A DNA stretch of 64,000 nucleotides from an uncultured Planctomycetaceae bacterium (GTDB lineage Bacteria; Planctomycetota; Planctomycetia; Planctomycetales; Planctomycetaceae). The translations under genes were made by a program, and so were the position numbers. The stretch is taken from assembly GCA_943787265.1 (NCBI GenBank), contig CALSLT010000008.1, positions 1 through 64,000 on the forward strand, in the 5' to 3' direction. Positions 35,113-43,275 of this stretch are shown piece after piece. The notes under the pieces are model-generated. The model did no database searches. It had not been told where the DNA came from and saw only the letters and a list, made by a program, of their open reading frames with translations. Every line of letters begins with the position of its first letter. Within the stretch, counting starts at the first letter, position 1.

Positions 35113-38100
35113 TTAATCAAACCGGACTTCCAGGTCGGCGATCGTAAACGGGCTTAGATCAACGCGAACTCCGTCGCCTTCGATTGGCAGCGTCACAATC
35201 GTCTGTCCGCGGAAGTCTCGCAGCCGAGCTGATGATGGAGCTCGAAAGAATTCCACGTTCACGTTCGAGTATTGCCCTTCGGTCTCCTGCAACCTCAACG
35301 CAAAGCCGGCGCCATCGGGAACTTCGGCCTGAGTCAGCTCAATCGGCCGTCGGCTGTCGCCTTCGGACTCTCCGGACATGCCGTCATCTTCCGATTCGAC
35401 TGTGATCGGCTCAGCCATCAGCCCGAGAATCCTCGACACCTGCACGCATCGAGAATCGATGTGATAGAACCAGCCGGTCTGCCCGGCACGAGGTGGGCCG
35501 TTTTGCGTTCGGATGGGCACGACCGGGGTAAGCACATCGCGAGCAGACTGCAACGGATAATTCTGATCGACCGCAATCGCGAACTTGAACTTGAACTCCG
35601 TCTCCCCTTCCGAGGCCAGCAACGAGTCGATCATTCTCGGGCCAGTCTTCCGGTGAAACGGGAGGCCCATTGGCAGGATCGTCGTGCGAGCTTCCTCAGA
35701 AGCAATTTCGACATAGTCGAGCGTTTCGATTCGCTCCATTTCGATCGGTTGAGCAGCTCCGCAAACCGAGTGTGAAATCGCAGCCGTTCCATCGTTCCAC
35801 GCGAAACGCGAACCGTAAAAGCATCCCCACGGGTCACCTTCCGGCTTCTTCTGCACGTCAACCAGTTCGATCTCCAATTCAAGGAGAGGCCGACCTCGCC
35901 ACACACGAAACGTCTGTCTGAAACCGGATAATACCGCCTGATTCGACGGGTCGACGATCTCACCTGTCGTGACAATTTCGCCACAAGACGGCCCGGAGCA
36001 CGTCACGTCAACAGTCTTGCACCGCATCTCCGAATAGAATGTCTTTTCTTCAATTATCTCGTCGCCGTCGCCTTGCCGTTGAATCGTCAGTTCACGCGAA
36101 AACCGAAACGCCAGTTGCTGACTCAGTCGGTTTGGACTTCGACCGTGATTCTTCAGACGCTGCAAGCCGCCTGTGGTCTCGTTGACGTAAACCTCGAAAA
36201 ACTCATTCTGCAAACGCAGCCCTTCCGCCAGCAGTCCCTTGGAAGAGTCTGTTGAATTTTCTTCGTCCGGAATCCAAGCAAAGCCGGCCGCAGGAATTTC
36301 GACCAGAGCCTGCTTTCTGGTCGCGTCAAACTGCAACGACTTTACGGGGCCGCTGATCGCCGGCACGTTCCCTCGCCCTGCTGTTTCTGTCGACTCCGTT
36401 TCTCCCGATTCAAGGTCGACGACGACTCTTCGTGGAAACGACAGAGTGTTGATACACAGCCAGCCCGACCGCGACTCCGCACCGTGCATGATGATACGGC
36501 TCAGATTCTCGCCTGACTTTAACTGAAACTCGCTAAGCGTCTGCTCGGCCTCCGTAACGACTTTGCTCGACTCCTCATCATCGGATTCGTAGACGTCAGG
36601 GCCCGCCTTCTCAAGTTCAGCAAGAAGATCCGATGCTGCTTGATCATTGACCGGTCGCCCCATCAATGCGTCGGCCAGTCCCGACTGCCACGCTGCTGAT
36701 TCGAAACGGGCAACTCGCTGAAGATGATCACGGAACCGCGTAATGGGACGGGCCTCACGCCGGGCGACCGCTTGAACAAAAAACGGAGAAAGGTACTGCT
36801 TCGTATTGTGATGCCAGCCGCCACCGTGATCGTCGGTGTGCAGAAAAAACTCTTCGAAGGTTACAAATCTTCCGAGCACAGGCGCGTATTTCTGGATCTG
36901 GCGCAGGTCCTGGAAAAATGGGCACTTGGTCTCAGGCCAGCGAGCCAGGGCGAGCGCAGCCACCTGGTCAGACTCCATTGTCTCAGCCATGCGTTCCGGA
37001 AATCGTAGCCACGTCGTCGCTGAATCTGCCGCGAGCGGAATTCGTGAGTACGCATCCACCGAGCTACTGTCGCATGCTTCCCACCGCATGCGACTCTGCT
37101 CATTGTCAGGATAGATGCCGTCGTCGAGCAGAAAATGCAGCCCGGAATGAAAGCCGAATTTCTGCAACAATTGGGGCAGCATCGGTGAGAGGCCGTAGCG
37201 CCGACGTCCCCAAGTTGTCGGCTCCCGCTGAAAGATTTCTCGAAACGTCGCCCGACCACGCTGAAGATCAAGGATGGCCGACTCGAGTGGCACCAGCGGA
37301 GCAGCCAGTTCCTGAAGATCGCCACCAGCGACATCCGCGCGACCTTCGTCCCAAGCCTTCTTTAATAACTCGACGGTTTCAGGATGACTTTCGGCCATCT
37401 CCTTCGCATCCAGTGCGCGAAGCAGGTAGTTAACCGGTGCATCCTGACGAAGCAGTTCGTCGAGTTTTTCTCCGGCCATGTCGGGGGCCAACAGACAAAA
37501 ATCCAGCAGGTAGCAGTCAACTGGAAAGAATCGTTCGCGTGCTTCAAGCAGGAGTTCGTACGAGGCTCGCAATGAGACCTCGACACCATCTGCATCACCC
37601 TTGACGGCATCTCTCGCCGCAGCGACTAGCGTCTTTTCGAAAAAGACCTCGTCATAACTATTGAAGTGGTGCATGTGCCGAGTCAGCAATTCAAGCAGAA
37701 TCCAACACGTCCCCAGCGCATGAAAGTCTGCGACAATCTCTTCAGAGAGATCGGCAGTCGCGATGTCGACATCTGAGCTGTCCGTATCGGGAGCTACCGA
37801 GTCGTCGTCCGCGTGAGACGCAGCGCCATCGGGCGATGTTTCCGAGTCTGCCTCATCACCGGCAACCGGGCTGTCTTTCAGCCCAGCCAAAGCTACACCG
37901 ACCATGTCGCATCGGTCATGCAGTCCCGAGACCACGACGGCCCCCTGCTCTCTCGCAAGCTCCACCCAGCCCGCAGGAAGCTGATCGTCACAAGCAGTCG
38001 GCACAATAATGAGAGAACCATCTACGTCGGTGGTTGGTTCGTCAGCTCGATGCCAGCCGGGCATCAGACCCGTTGCCACGACAAGTTTCGGATGGAAAGC

Positions 38101-38208
38101 GACGGAGAAAGCGTTGAGCAAGCTCTCGGCCTGCTTGTCTCCTAATTCTGTCGGAAAGTCTTCAAGACTGTGACTTGGAATTAGAACGACGACCTTCTGA
38201 TAAGACAT
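35113..38208 (-). CDS. large GH38-like protein, possible alpha-mannosidase relative
   Basis: 1031 residues, ATG 38208 preferred to GTG 38217. There is no signal peptide, so it is probably cytosolic. The N-terminal half could be the barrel-like domain of the GH38/GH57 or polysaccharide-deacetylase superfamily: FFLHTDDHGGGWHH, REIFQREPTTWG and HSGLHFLLDDGIYPDN. The C-terminal half reads like the beta-sandwich region of GH38 mannosidases: LQNEFFEVYVNETTGGLQRL with later GCFYGSRFAWNDG. An acidic, probably disordered insert lies at about 118-155. I cannot identify the catalytic aspartate pair, so enzymatic activity is unproved. Related large proteins occur in planctomycetes without known function. 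Confidence 0.55.
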   Translation of the reverse strand: MSYQKVVVLIPSHSLEDFPTELGDKQAESLLNAFSVAFHPKLVVATGLMPGWHRADEPTTDVDGSLIIVPTACDDQLPAGWVELAREQGAVVVSGLHDRCDMVGVALAGLKDSPVAGDEADSETSPDGAASHADDDSVAPDTDSSDVDIATADLSEEIVADFHALGTCWILLELLTRHMHHFNSYDEVFFEKTLVAAARDAVKGDADGVEVSLRASYELLLEARERFFPVDCYLLDFCLLAPDMAGEKLDELLRQDAPVNYLLRALDAKEMAESHPETVELLKKAWDEGRADVAGGDLQELAAPLVPLESAILDLQRGRATFREIFQREPTTWGRRRYGLSPMLPQLLQKFGFHSGLHFLLDDGIYPDNEQSRMRWEACDSSSVDAYSRIPLAADSATTWLRFPERMAETMESDQVAALALARWPETKCPFFQDLRQIQKYAPVLGRFVTFEEFFLHTDDHGGGWHHNTKQYLSPFFVQAVARREARPITRFRDHLQRVARFESAAWQSGLADALMGRPVNDQAASDLLAELEKAGPDVYESDDEESSKVVTEAEQTLSEFQLKSGENLSRIIMHGAESRSGWLCINTLSFPRRVVVDLESGETESTETAGRGNVPAISGPVKSLQFDATRKQALVEIPAAGFAWIPDEENSTDSSKGLLAEGLRLQNEFFEVYVNETTGGLQRLKNHGRSPNRLSQQLAFRFSRELTIQRQGDGDEIIEEKTFYSEMRCKTVDVTCSGPSCGEIVTTGEIVDPSNQAVLSGFRQTFRVWRGRPLLELEIELVDVQKKPEGDPWGCFYGSRFAWNDGTAAISHSVCGAAQPIEMERIETLDYVEIASEEARTTILPMGLPFHRKTGPRMIDSLLASEGETEFKFKFAIAVDQNYPLQSARDVLTPVVPIRTQNGPPRAGQTGWFYHIDSRCVQVSRILGLMAEPITVESEDDGMSGESEGDSRRPIELTQAEVPDGAGFALRLQETEGQYSNVNVEFFRAPSSARLRDFRGQTIVTLPIEGDGVRVDLSPFTIADLEVRFD

Positions 38209-39153
38209 TGCAATCACTTAATGTCAATACGAGACAATATTTTCACATTTCAGCTTTTCTACGTCCGCATAAAATCTGCATATCGGACAAGCAATCGACT
38301 GCAGCTGCGACGCAAAGTGGATTTGACTGATTCAGGCCTTGGGAACGCAACCGATCAGCGGCATTGCTATCCAGAATTCGGCACTTAGCTCACCTTGAAA
38401 CTGCCGCGGGCTGCGCTTCGCAACATTGGTGTGACGATGGACTCCGCAGCGGCAAACCGGCATCGCCGAAGACCTAACCGACTTAGAATCTGCATCGCTC
38501 ACATGGCACGGGCACCAGTTCCTGGAGAATTCACAAATCCTACGACATCCCCTAACTAACTTTCTCGTAGTGACTTAGGGACGTCAACTTTCATTTCTCG
38601 AAGTTCTTTCAGGAATTTCAAGAACTTTCTGGAACTAATCTCCGCGGGAACCCCTCTCAGTGCTTTGTTCCGTCTGGTGAGTGAGTTCTGTTCTGAAATA
38701 AAAGCGACAGACGACAGGCGTCGCATCGATTCTGGCCACAACTTACTCGTCCATTGACGATTCATTTTGACCTCGGTTCCTGGAAATCTGGCGTTGTGAC
38801 CATTCGAAGGTCATGTTGAATGTGAAATTCTGGCTGTGCCAGTTTGTCTTGCGGGTGTCAGAAACCGGCGGACGCTACAGACGTCAGAATCGACAATCAT
38901 TGTCTGGTTTCTTTATTGTTAACGACTGCTAAACTCCTGCGACAGCATCAGTTCGGTAAACTCTTTCATCTCATTTCACATCATTGTGTCACCGTCTGAT
39001 GCGAACGATCTCTGACTCGACCACGAATTGGTCGCTTGGGGAAACAACAAGATAAATCACGTCCTTTCAGGTACACACCTTCGCAGAGAATTCTCTCTGA
39101 GAGTCACCTGATCCCGGTGCATCGTCTGGCATATCTTCAGGAAACGGTCCGTC
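38209..39153. other. long intergenic region holding at most one small gene
   Basis: About 945 bases separate the divergent GH38-like gene and the PilM/N gene, by far the longest gap in the window. Only the 69-codon minus frame at 38556-38765 has any support. The segment 38880-39060 just upstream of PilM/N is A/T-rich and is the likely promoter region for that operon. I saw no tRNA, repeat array or clear hairpin. Confidence 0.4.
38556..38765 (-). CDS. possible small protein, unknown
   Basis: 69 codons from ATG 38765, with a GAGGT Shine-Dalgarno-like site four bases upstream, which is stronger than for most genes here. The peptide is basic with an amphipathic, K/L/E-rich end (KFLKFLKELREMKVDV), perhaps helical. 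I recognise no family. It is the only frame in a 945-base gap with start-site support. It could equally be chance, as nothing else confirms it. Confidence 0.3.
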   Translation of the reverse strand: MNRQWTSKLWPESMRRLSSVAFISEQNSLTRRNKALRGVPAEISSRKFLKFLKELREMKVDVPKSLRES

Positions 39154-41331
39154 ATGGCAGAAAACAGAGCGGTCTGGGGAATTGATATTGGGCAGGCAGG
39201 ACTGAAAGCAGTTCGCCTGAAGTACGCCGCTCAGGCTGAGCAGGTGCTCGCGGTCGCGTACGACTACATCCCTCACCCAAAGATTCTCAGCCAGCCTGAC
39301 GCGATTCCTCGCGAGTTGATTAAGCAGGCACTCGATACGTTTCTCGAACGTAACGACATTACTGGCGATCTGGTCGCGATCAGTCTTCCGGGACATTCGG
39401 CTCTGGCGCGGTTCATCCAACTGCCGCCTGTCGAAAGCAGCAAGGTCGCGGACGTCGTCAAGTATGAAGCCCGTCAGCAGATTCCGTTCGCTTTGGAAGA
39501 TGTGATCTGGGACTTCCAGACTCTCGGCGGCGGCATCGAGGAAAGCGGCTTCATGCTGGGGGCCGAAGTCGGTCTGTTCGCCATGAAGACCGAACAGGTT
39601 TACGAAGCCCTTCGACCATTCACCGAAGCCAAAGTTGAAGTCGAAGTGGTGCAGATTGCGCCGTTGGCACTCTACAACTTCCACTGTTACGACACGTTGG
39701 GAGTCCGTCGCAGTACTGAGGACGAATTCGTCGCCCCGGATGAGCACACGATCATGCTCGACATGGGGACTGACAATACCACGCTGATGGTTTCAAACGG
39801 CGAGAAGATTTGGATCCGCAACGTCCCCGTCGGCGGAAACCACTTCACGCGAGCGCTTACCAAAGAGATGAAGCTGACGTTTGCGAAGGCAGAACATCTC
39901 AAATGTAACGCGACAAAGTCTCCAGACCCCCGAGCAGTCTTCCAGGCATTACGTCCAGTCTTCAATGACTACGTCTCTGAAATTCAGCGATCGATTGGCT
40001 ACTTCTCGAGCGTGAACCGCGAAGCGAAGATCTCAAAGATTGTCGGAGTTGGCAACGGATTCAAACTGGCTGGTCTGCAAAAGTTCCTCCAGCAGAACCT
40101 GCAGTACGACGTCGAAAGAGTCGAAGCGTTCGACGCCGTTGTTGGCGACACCGTATTGAACGCTCCAGTTTTCCAGGAAAACATCATGACCTTCGCAGTG
40201 CCTTATGGCTTGGCGCTGCAAACACTCCAGCTCACCAAACTTCGGACAACTCTGCTGCCGAAGGAAATCGCAGTTGCCAGAAAGATTCGTCACAAGAAGC
40301 CGTGGGCCGTCGCCACCGCCGCCACGTTGCTTTGTGGTTTGGCGACTTCCGTCGCTGGCTATGCGAATGCTGCCGCTAAGGTGAACACGGAGCGGTTTGG
40401 CGAAGTCGAAGGTGCTGCTGAGACATTCAAGAGTGCATTAGCCAGTGGGCAAAGCGCGTACGACAGTGCTCGTGGCACTCATGATGGGCTTGTCGAAAAG
40501 GGCACTCATCTGGTCAGTTACCTGGATAAACGCGAACTTTGGGCAGAGCTGTTTCGAGGAGTTAATGAAGCTCTGCCACGGGCTGTTGGATTGCAACTCG
40601 ACGAAGAAGATCTGACCAAAATCCCAAGAGTCAACGTCCGAAGTGTGACCGCTCAGCGATACGCCGACCTCAAGACATGGTTCGACGGCCTTCGTGAGCA
40701 GGACAAGAATTTCCTCACTGAGGACGAGAAAGCGAAAGGGCCGACCGGCGAAGGTTACGTTCTGACTCTGATGTGCGAACACTACTACACGCCAGAAGAT
40801 CGACTGGGCGGTGGCGTGATCTTTGTAAATAGTACGCTCCTCCAAAACCTCCGGAAGCCGTTTATCCAGCAAGGGGACAACTTCCAAGGACCTGTTCCGG
40901 TCTCCATCCTGGGAATTTCGCACCCCGTTATTACAGACAACCCACCTCCCGTAAAAGTTGAGCTTTATGAAAATGGGGCGCCGAAAACTGGCGACACACC
41001 ACCGCGAGGCTTCAAGCCAGGCGTTAGACCCGGCTTCCCGAGGCCGGGAGTGCCCAGGCAACCGGGCGCAGGGCCGTCAACCGCAGTGGGGCAGTTCAAA
41101 CTGATTGATCGTACGACCTTCACATTGCAATTCGCCTGGAAGCCCACATTAGTCAAAGACCGTGTAATGCCGGAAGCAGCAGAGCCGGCACCTGGTGCAG
41201 GTATCCCTGCGACGGTGGGAACACCCGAAACGCCTGGCTCAGTTGCTGCACCGGGAATAGTTCCAGGGGCTGCAAGTCCGGCGATCCCTGGATCAGTCCT
41301 TCCCGGCAATACGCCGACACTCGGACAGTAG
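39154..41331 (+). CDS. PilM-PilN fusion protein (type IV pilus-like assembly ATPase-fold plus membrane arm)
   Basis: 725 residues. Residues 1-375 are PilM, an actin/FtsA-like fold: VWGIDIGQAGLKAVRL (phosphate 1), IMLDMGTDNTTLMV at 200-213 (phosphate 2) and IVGVGNGFKLAGLQ at 296-309 (adenosine motif). One membrane helix (about 383-405) follows. The C-terminal arm resembles PilN: coiled helix, then LWAELFRGVNEALPRAV. In usual type IV pili PilM and PilN are separate and bind each other; here they are one chain. The end is rich in proline and glycine (FKPGVRPGFPRPGVPRQPG). No pilin, PilB, PilT, PilC or PilQ gene is in the window. First gene of a three-gene operon; the long upstream gap may hold its promoter. 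Confidence 0.88.
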   Translation: MAENRAVWGIDIGQAGLKAVRLKYAAQAEQVLAVAYDYIPHPKILSQPDAIPRELIKQALDTFLERNDITGDLVAISLPGHSALARFIQLPPVESSKVADVVKYEARQQIPFALEDVIWDFQTLGGGIEESGFMLGAEVGLFAMKTEQVYEALRPFTEAKVEVEVVQIAPLALYNFHCYDTLGVRRSTEDEFVAPDEHTIMLDMGTDNTTLMVSNGEKIWIRNVPVGGNHFTRALTKEMKLTFAKAEHLKCNATKSPDPRAVFQALRPVFNDYVSEIQRSIGYFSSVNREAKISKIVGVGNGFKLAGLQKFLQQNLQYDVERVEAFDAVVGDTVLNAPVFQENIMTFAVPYGLALQTLQLTKLRTTLLPKEIAVARKIRHKKPWAVATAATLLCGLATSVAGYANAAAKVNTERFGEVEGAAETFKSALASGQSAYDSARGTHDGLVEKGTHLVSYLDKRELWAELFRGVNEALPRAVGLQLDEEDLTKIPRVNVRSVTAQRYADLKTWFDGLREQDKNFLTEDEKAKGPTGEGYVLTLMCEHYYTPEDRLGGGVIFVNSTLLQNLRKPFIQQGDNFQGPVPVSILGISHPVITDNPPPVKVELYENGAPKTGDTPPRGFKPGVRPGFPRPGVPRQPGAGPSTAVGQFKLIDRTTFTLQFAWKPTLVKDRVMPEAAEPAPGAGIPATVGTPETPGSVAAPGIVPGAASPAIPGSVLPGNTPTLGQ

Positions 41332-41401
41332 TTGTCAATCTAAAGAAGTCGTCACCGTCAAGAGTAGCTTCACATCTCCTTCAAAACGACGAGGCATGGC
41401 C

Positions 41402-43165
41402 ATGGATAAGCTACAGCCAATCATCAAACATCACTTCTGGATCGTATTCCTAATTGCCCTGGCACTTCCGCCAGCTGCGTGGTGGATGACGACGGGTGAA
41501 CTTGCTGCAGAAATCAGCGACCGAACTTCGTCGCTCGACAGTACGTTCGGTGACATCAAGAACGGCCAAAACGCTGCCAACGAGGATTGGACAAGCGGCG
41601 TCAAGGATCTGATTTCAATTCGCACAGAAGCGAACCGGCTTGCTCTGGACCGCCTCTGGAAAGCTCAGACCGACCTGATGGTGTGGCCTCCGAACGTCGC
41701 CAAGTGGATGGATGTGTGTCCGTATCGGGGCGAAATCGACGACGTACGAGTCAGACAGAATTTGCCGAACATCTACCGTGGCGATTATGAGCTCGCAGTG
41801 AGGCGGGTCTGGCTGATTCCAGAACCAATCGATGACGGAAAGACACGAGTTGACCCGGAGCTGAAACAGAAAGTCGTGTTTCCGTATCAATCATTACCTA
41901 GGATAGATGCCGCAAAGTGGTCCGCGCTGCCGCCAACCTGGCAGGAAATCTGGAATACACAGGAAGACCTGTGGTTGCTCAGTGAAGTGCTTTCTGCCGT
42001 TCGGAGAACGAATGACAGCACGTCTTCAATAACCGATTCCTATGTCAAACAGATTCTCCAAGTGGAGTTGTTTGGTGGAAAACGTTCAGCTGCAACATCA
42101 TCATCAGGCAGTACTGCTGCAACTTCTGGCATCCCAGGAATGTCCCCTGGATATCCTGGAATGATGCCAGGTAGCCGGCCTGGACGGGCTGGCGCCACAG
42201 CCCTTTCAAAACCTGCTGAGTTCGCAATCAGCGAAGAGTATGAAGTCACGAACGCCGGAGGACGCGGCGCGGCCAACTACATGCCAGAAAGCGGGGCGCC
42301 AAGCGCGTCGGCGGCTATCGACCTGAACAGTGACGAGAGCCGTTATGTTCAGGCAGAAGATGCCTACCGGACACGTGGTTTCAAATTGAAGGTTGCCGTT
42401 GACCAGATGCAGGTTCCGACCCTGATTCGAGAACTGCTGAATTCACAGTACCCAATTGAAATCATCCGATTTCAGCAGTCTGCGATGAACCCCGAAGAGC
42501 CTGGAAAACCTGCGGCAGCAAATCGTTCGGGTTACCCTGGCGGCGCGCTGGCTGGTATGACGAACGACTATCCAGGAGATGGGGAAGACGGCGGGTATTC
42601 GGACGAAGGTGGGTCGCTCGAAGAATATTCGTCTTCTGATGACAGCGATGGTTTTGAAGGCGAAGGTGAAGGTTCTGGAGGCCTGACTGGCACAGCCTAT
42701 GCCATTCCCGCGATTGCCAATGTCAAGGCTGCCCTTGAAGATCGTGACCTCGTGGAACTTGTCGTGATCGGAGAGATCTATATCTACAACCCACCGGCCG
42801 CCAACGAGTCTGAGCAAATAGCTGATGCAGCCAACGTCTCAACCACTGCAGAAACTCCGATCGCCGATGTTGATGGACCTGCTGTTTCCGTCGGTGCCAC
42901 AGACATTCCCCCCACACCGCCGCCTGCTGATGCCGACTCTACGCAAACAACACCAACACTGCCTGATGAAGCAACCGATACTGTTTCGGCAGCAGTGACT
43001 GGCGGAACCGAACCGGCTGCCAATACAGCCACTCCGCCAAATCAGCCGGCACCAACCGTGTCAACTCCTGAAACGACACCAGTAGAGGCCCTACCAGAAG
43101 GAGGTCCCGCTACTGAGTCAAGCCCCCCTGCTGCTGCGCCAGCAGCCGACTCTCAAACGCCTTGA
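41402..43165 (+). CDS. PilO-like membrane protein with disordered Y-P-G segments
   Basis: About 588 residues. ATG 41402 is chosen because a GAGG site at 41391-41394 is spaced 7 bases from it; ATG 41396 is possible. A single helix near the N-terminus (FWIVFLIALALPPAAWWM) places the rest in the periplasm. The stretch FKLKVAVDQMQVPTLIRELL with YPIEIIRFQQS resembles the ferredoxin-like core of PilO (tentative). Between are low-complexity parts: GMSPGYPGMMPGSRPG, NRSGYPGGALAG, then Asp/Glu/Ser-rich. The C-terminal about 130 residues are Pro/Thr/Ala-rich. It lies 70 bases after PilM/N and 110 bases before the PilP-like gene. Its position in the operon is the main support. Confidence 0.65.
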   Translation: MDKLQPIIKHHFWIVFLIALALPPAAWWMTTGELAAEISDRTSSLDSTFGDIKNGQNAANEDWTSGVKDLISIRTEANRLALDRLWKAQTDLMVWPPNVAKWMDVCPYRGEIDDVRVRQNLPNIYRGDYELAVRRVWLIPEPIDDGKTRVDPELKQKVVFPYQSLPRIDAAKWSALPPTWQEIWNTQEDLWLLSEVLSAVRRTNDSTSSITDSYVKQILQVELFGGKRSAATSSSGSTAATSGIPGMSPGYPGMMPGSRPGRAGATALSKPAEFAISEEYEVTNAGGRGAANYMPESGAPSASAAIDLNSDESRYVQAEDAYRTRGFKLKVAVDQMQVPTLIRELLNSQYPIEIIRFQQSAMNPEEPGKPAAANRSGYPGGALAGMTNDYPGDGEDGGYSDEGGSLEEYSSSDDSDGFEGEGEGSGGLTGTAYAIPAIANVKAALEDRDLVELVVIGEIYIYNPPAANESEQIADAANVSTTAETPIADVDGPAVSVGATDIPPTPPPADADSTQTTPTLPDEATDTVSAAVTGGTEPAANTATPPNQPAPTVSTPETTPVEALPEGGPATESSPPAAAPAADSQTP

Positions 43166-43263
43166 AAAATGACACTGTCAGGGGTTGCCGTTTCGGGCAG
43201 CCATATTGAACTCAATTCTCAGTTACGACACCTCAGGATCCCGTTCGCTCTTAAAGCAACTAA

Positions 43264-43271
43264 AGGGAGGT
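43264..43271 (+). promoter_or_regulatory. strong Shine-Dalgarno site
   Basis: AGGGAGGT lies 4 bases before ATG 43276 and gives a near-perfect ribosome-binding site. Most genes in the window have weak or no such sites, so this suggests high translation of the PilP-like protein. Confidence 0.7.
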
Positions 43272-43275
43272 AGCC

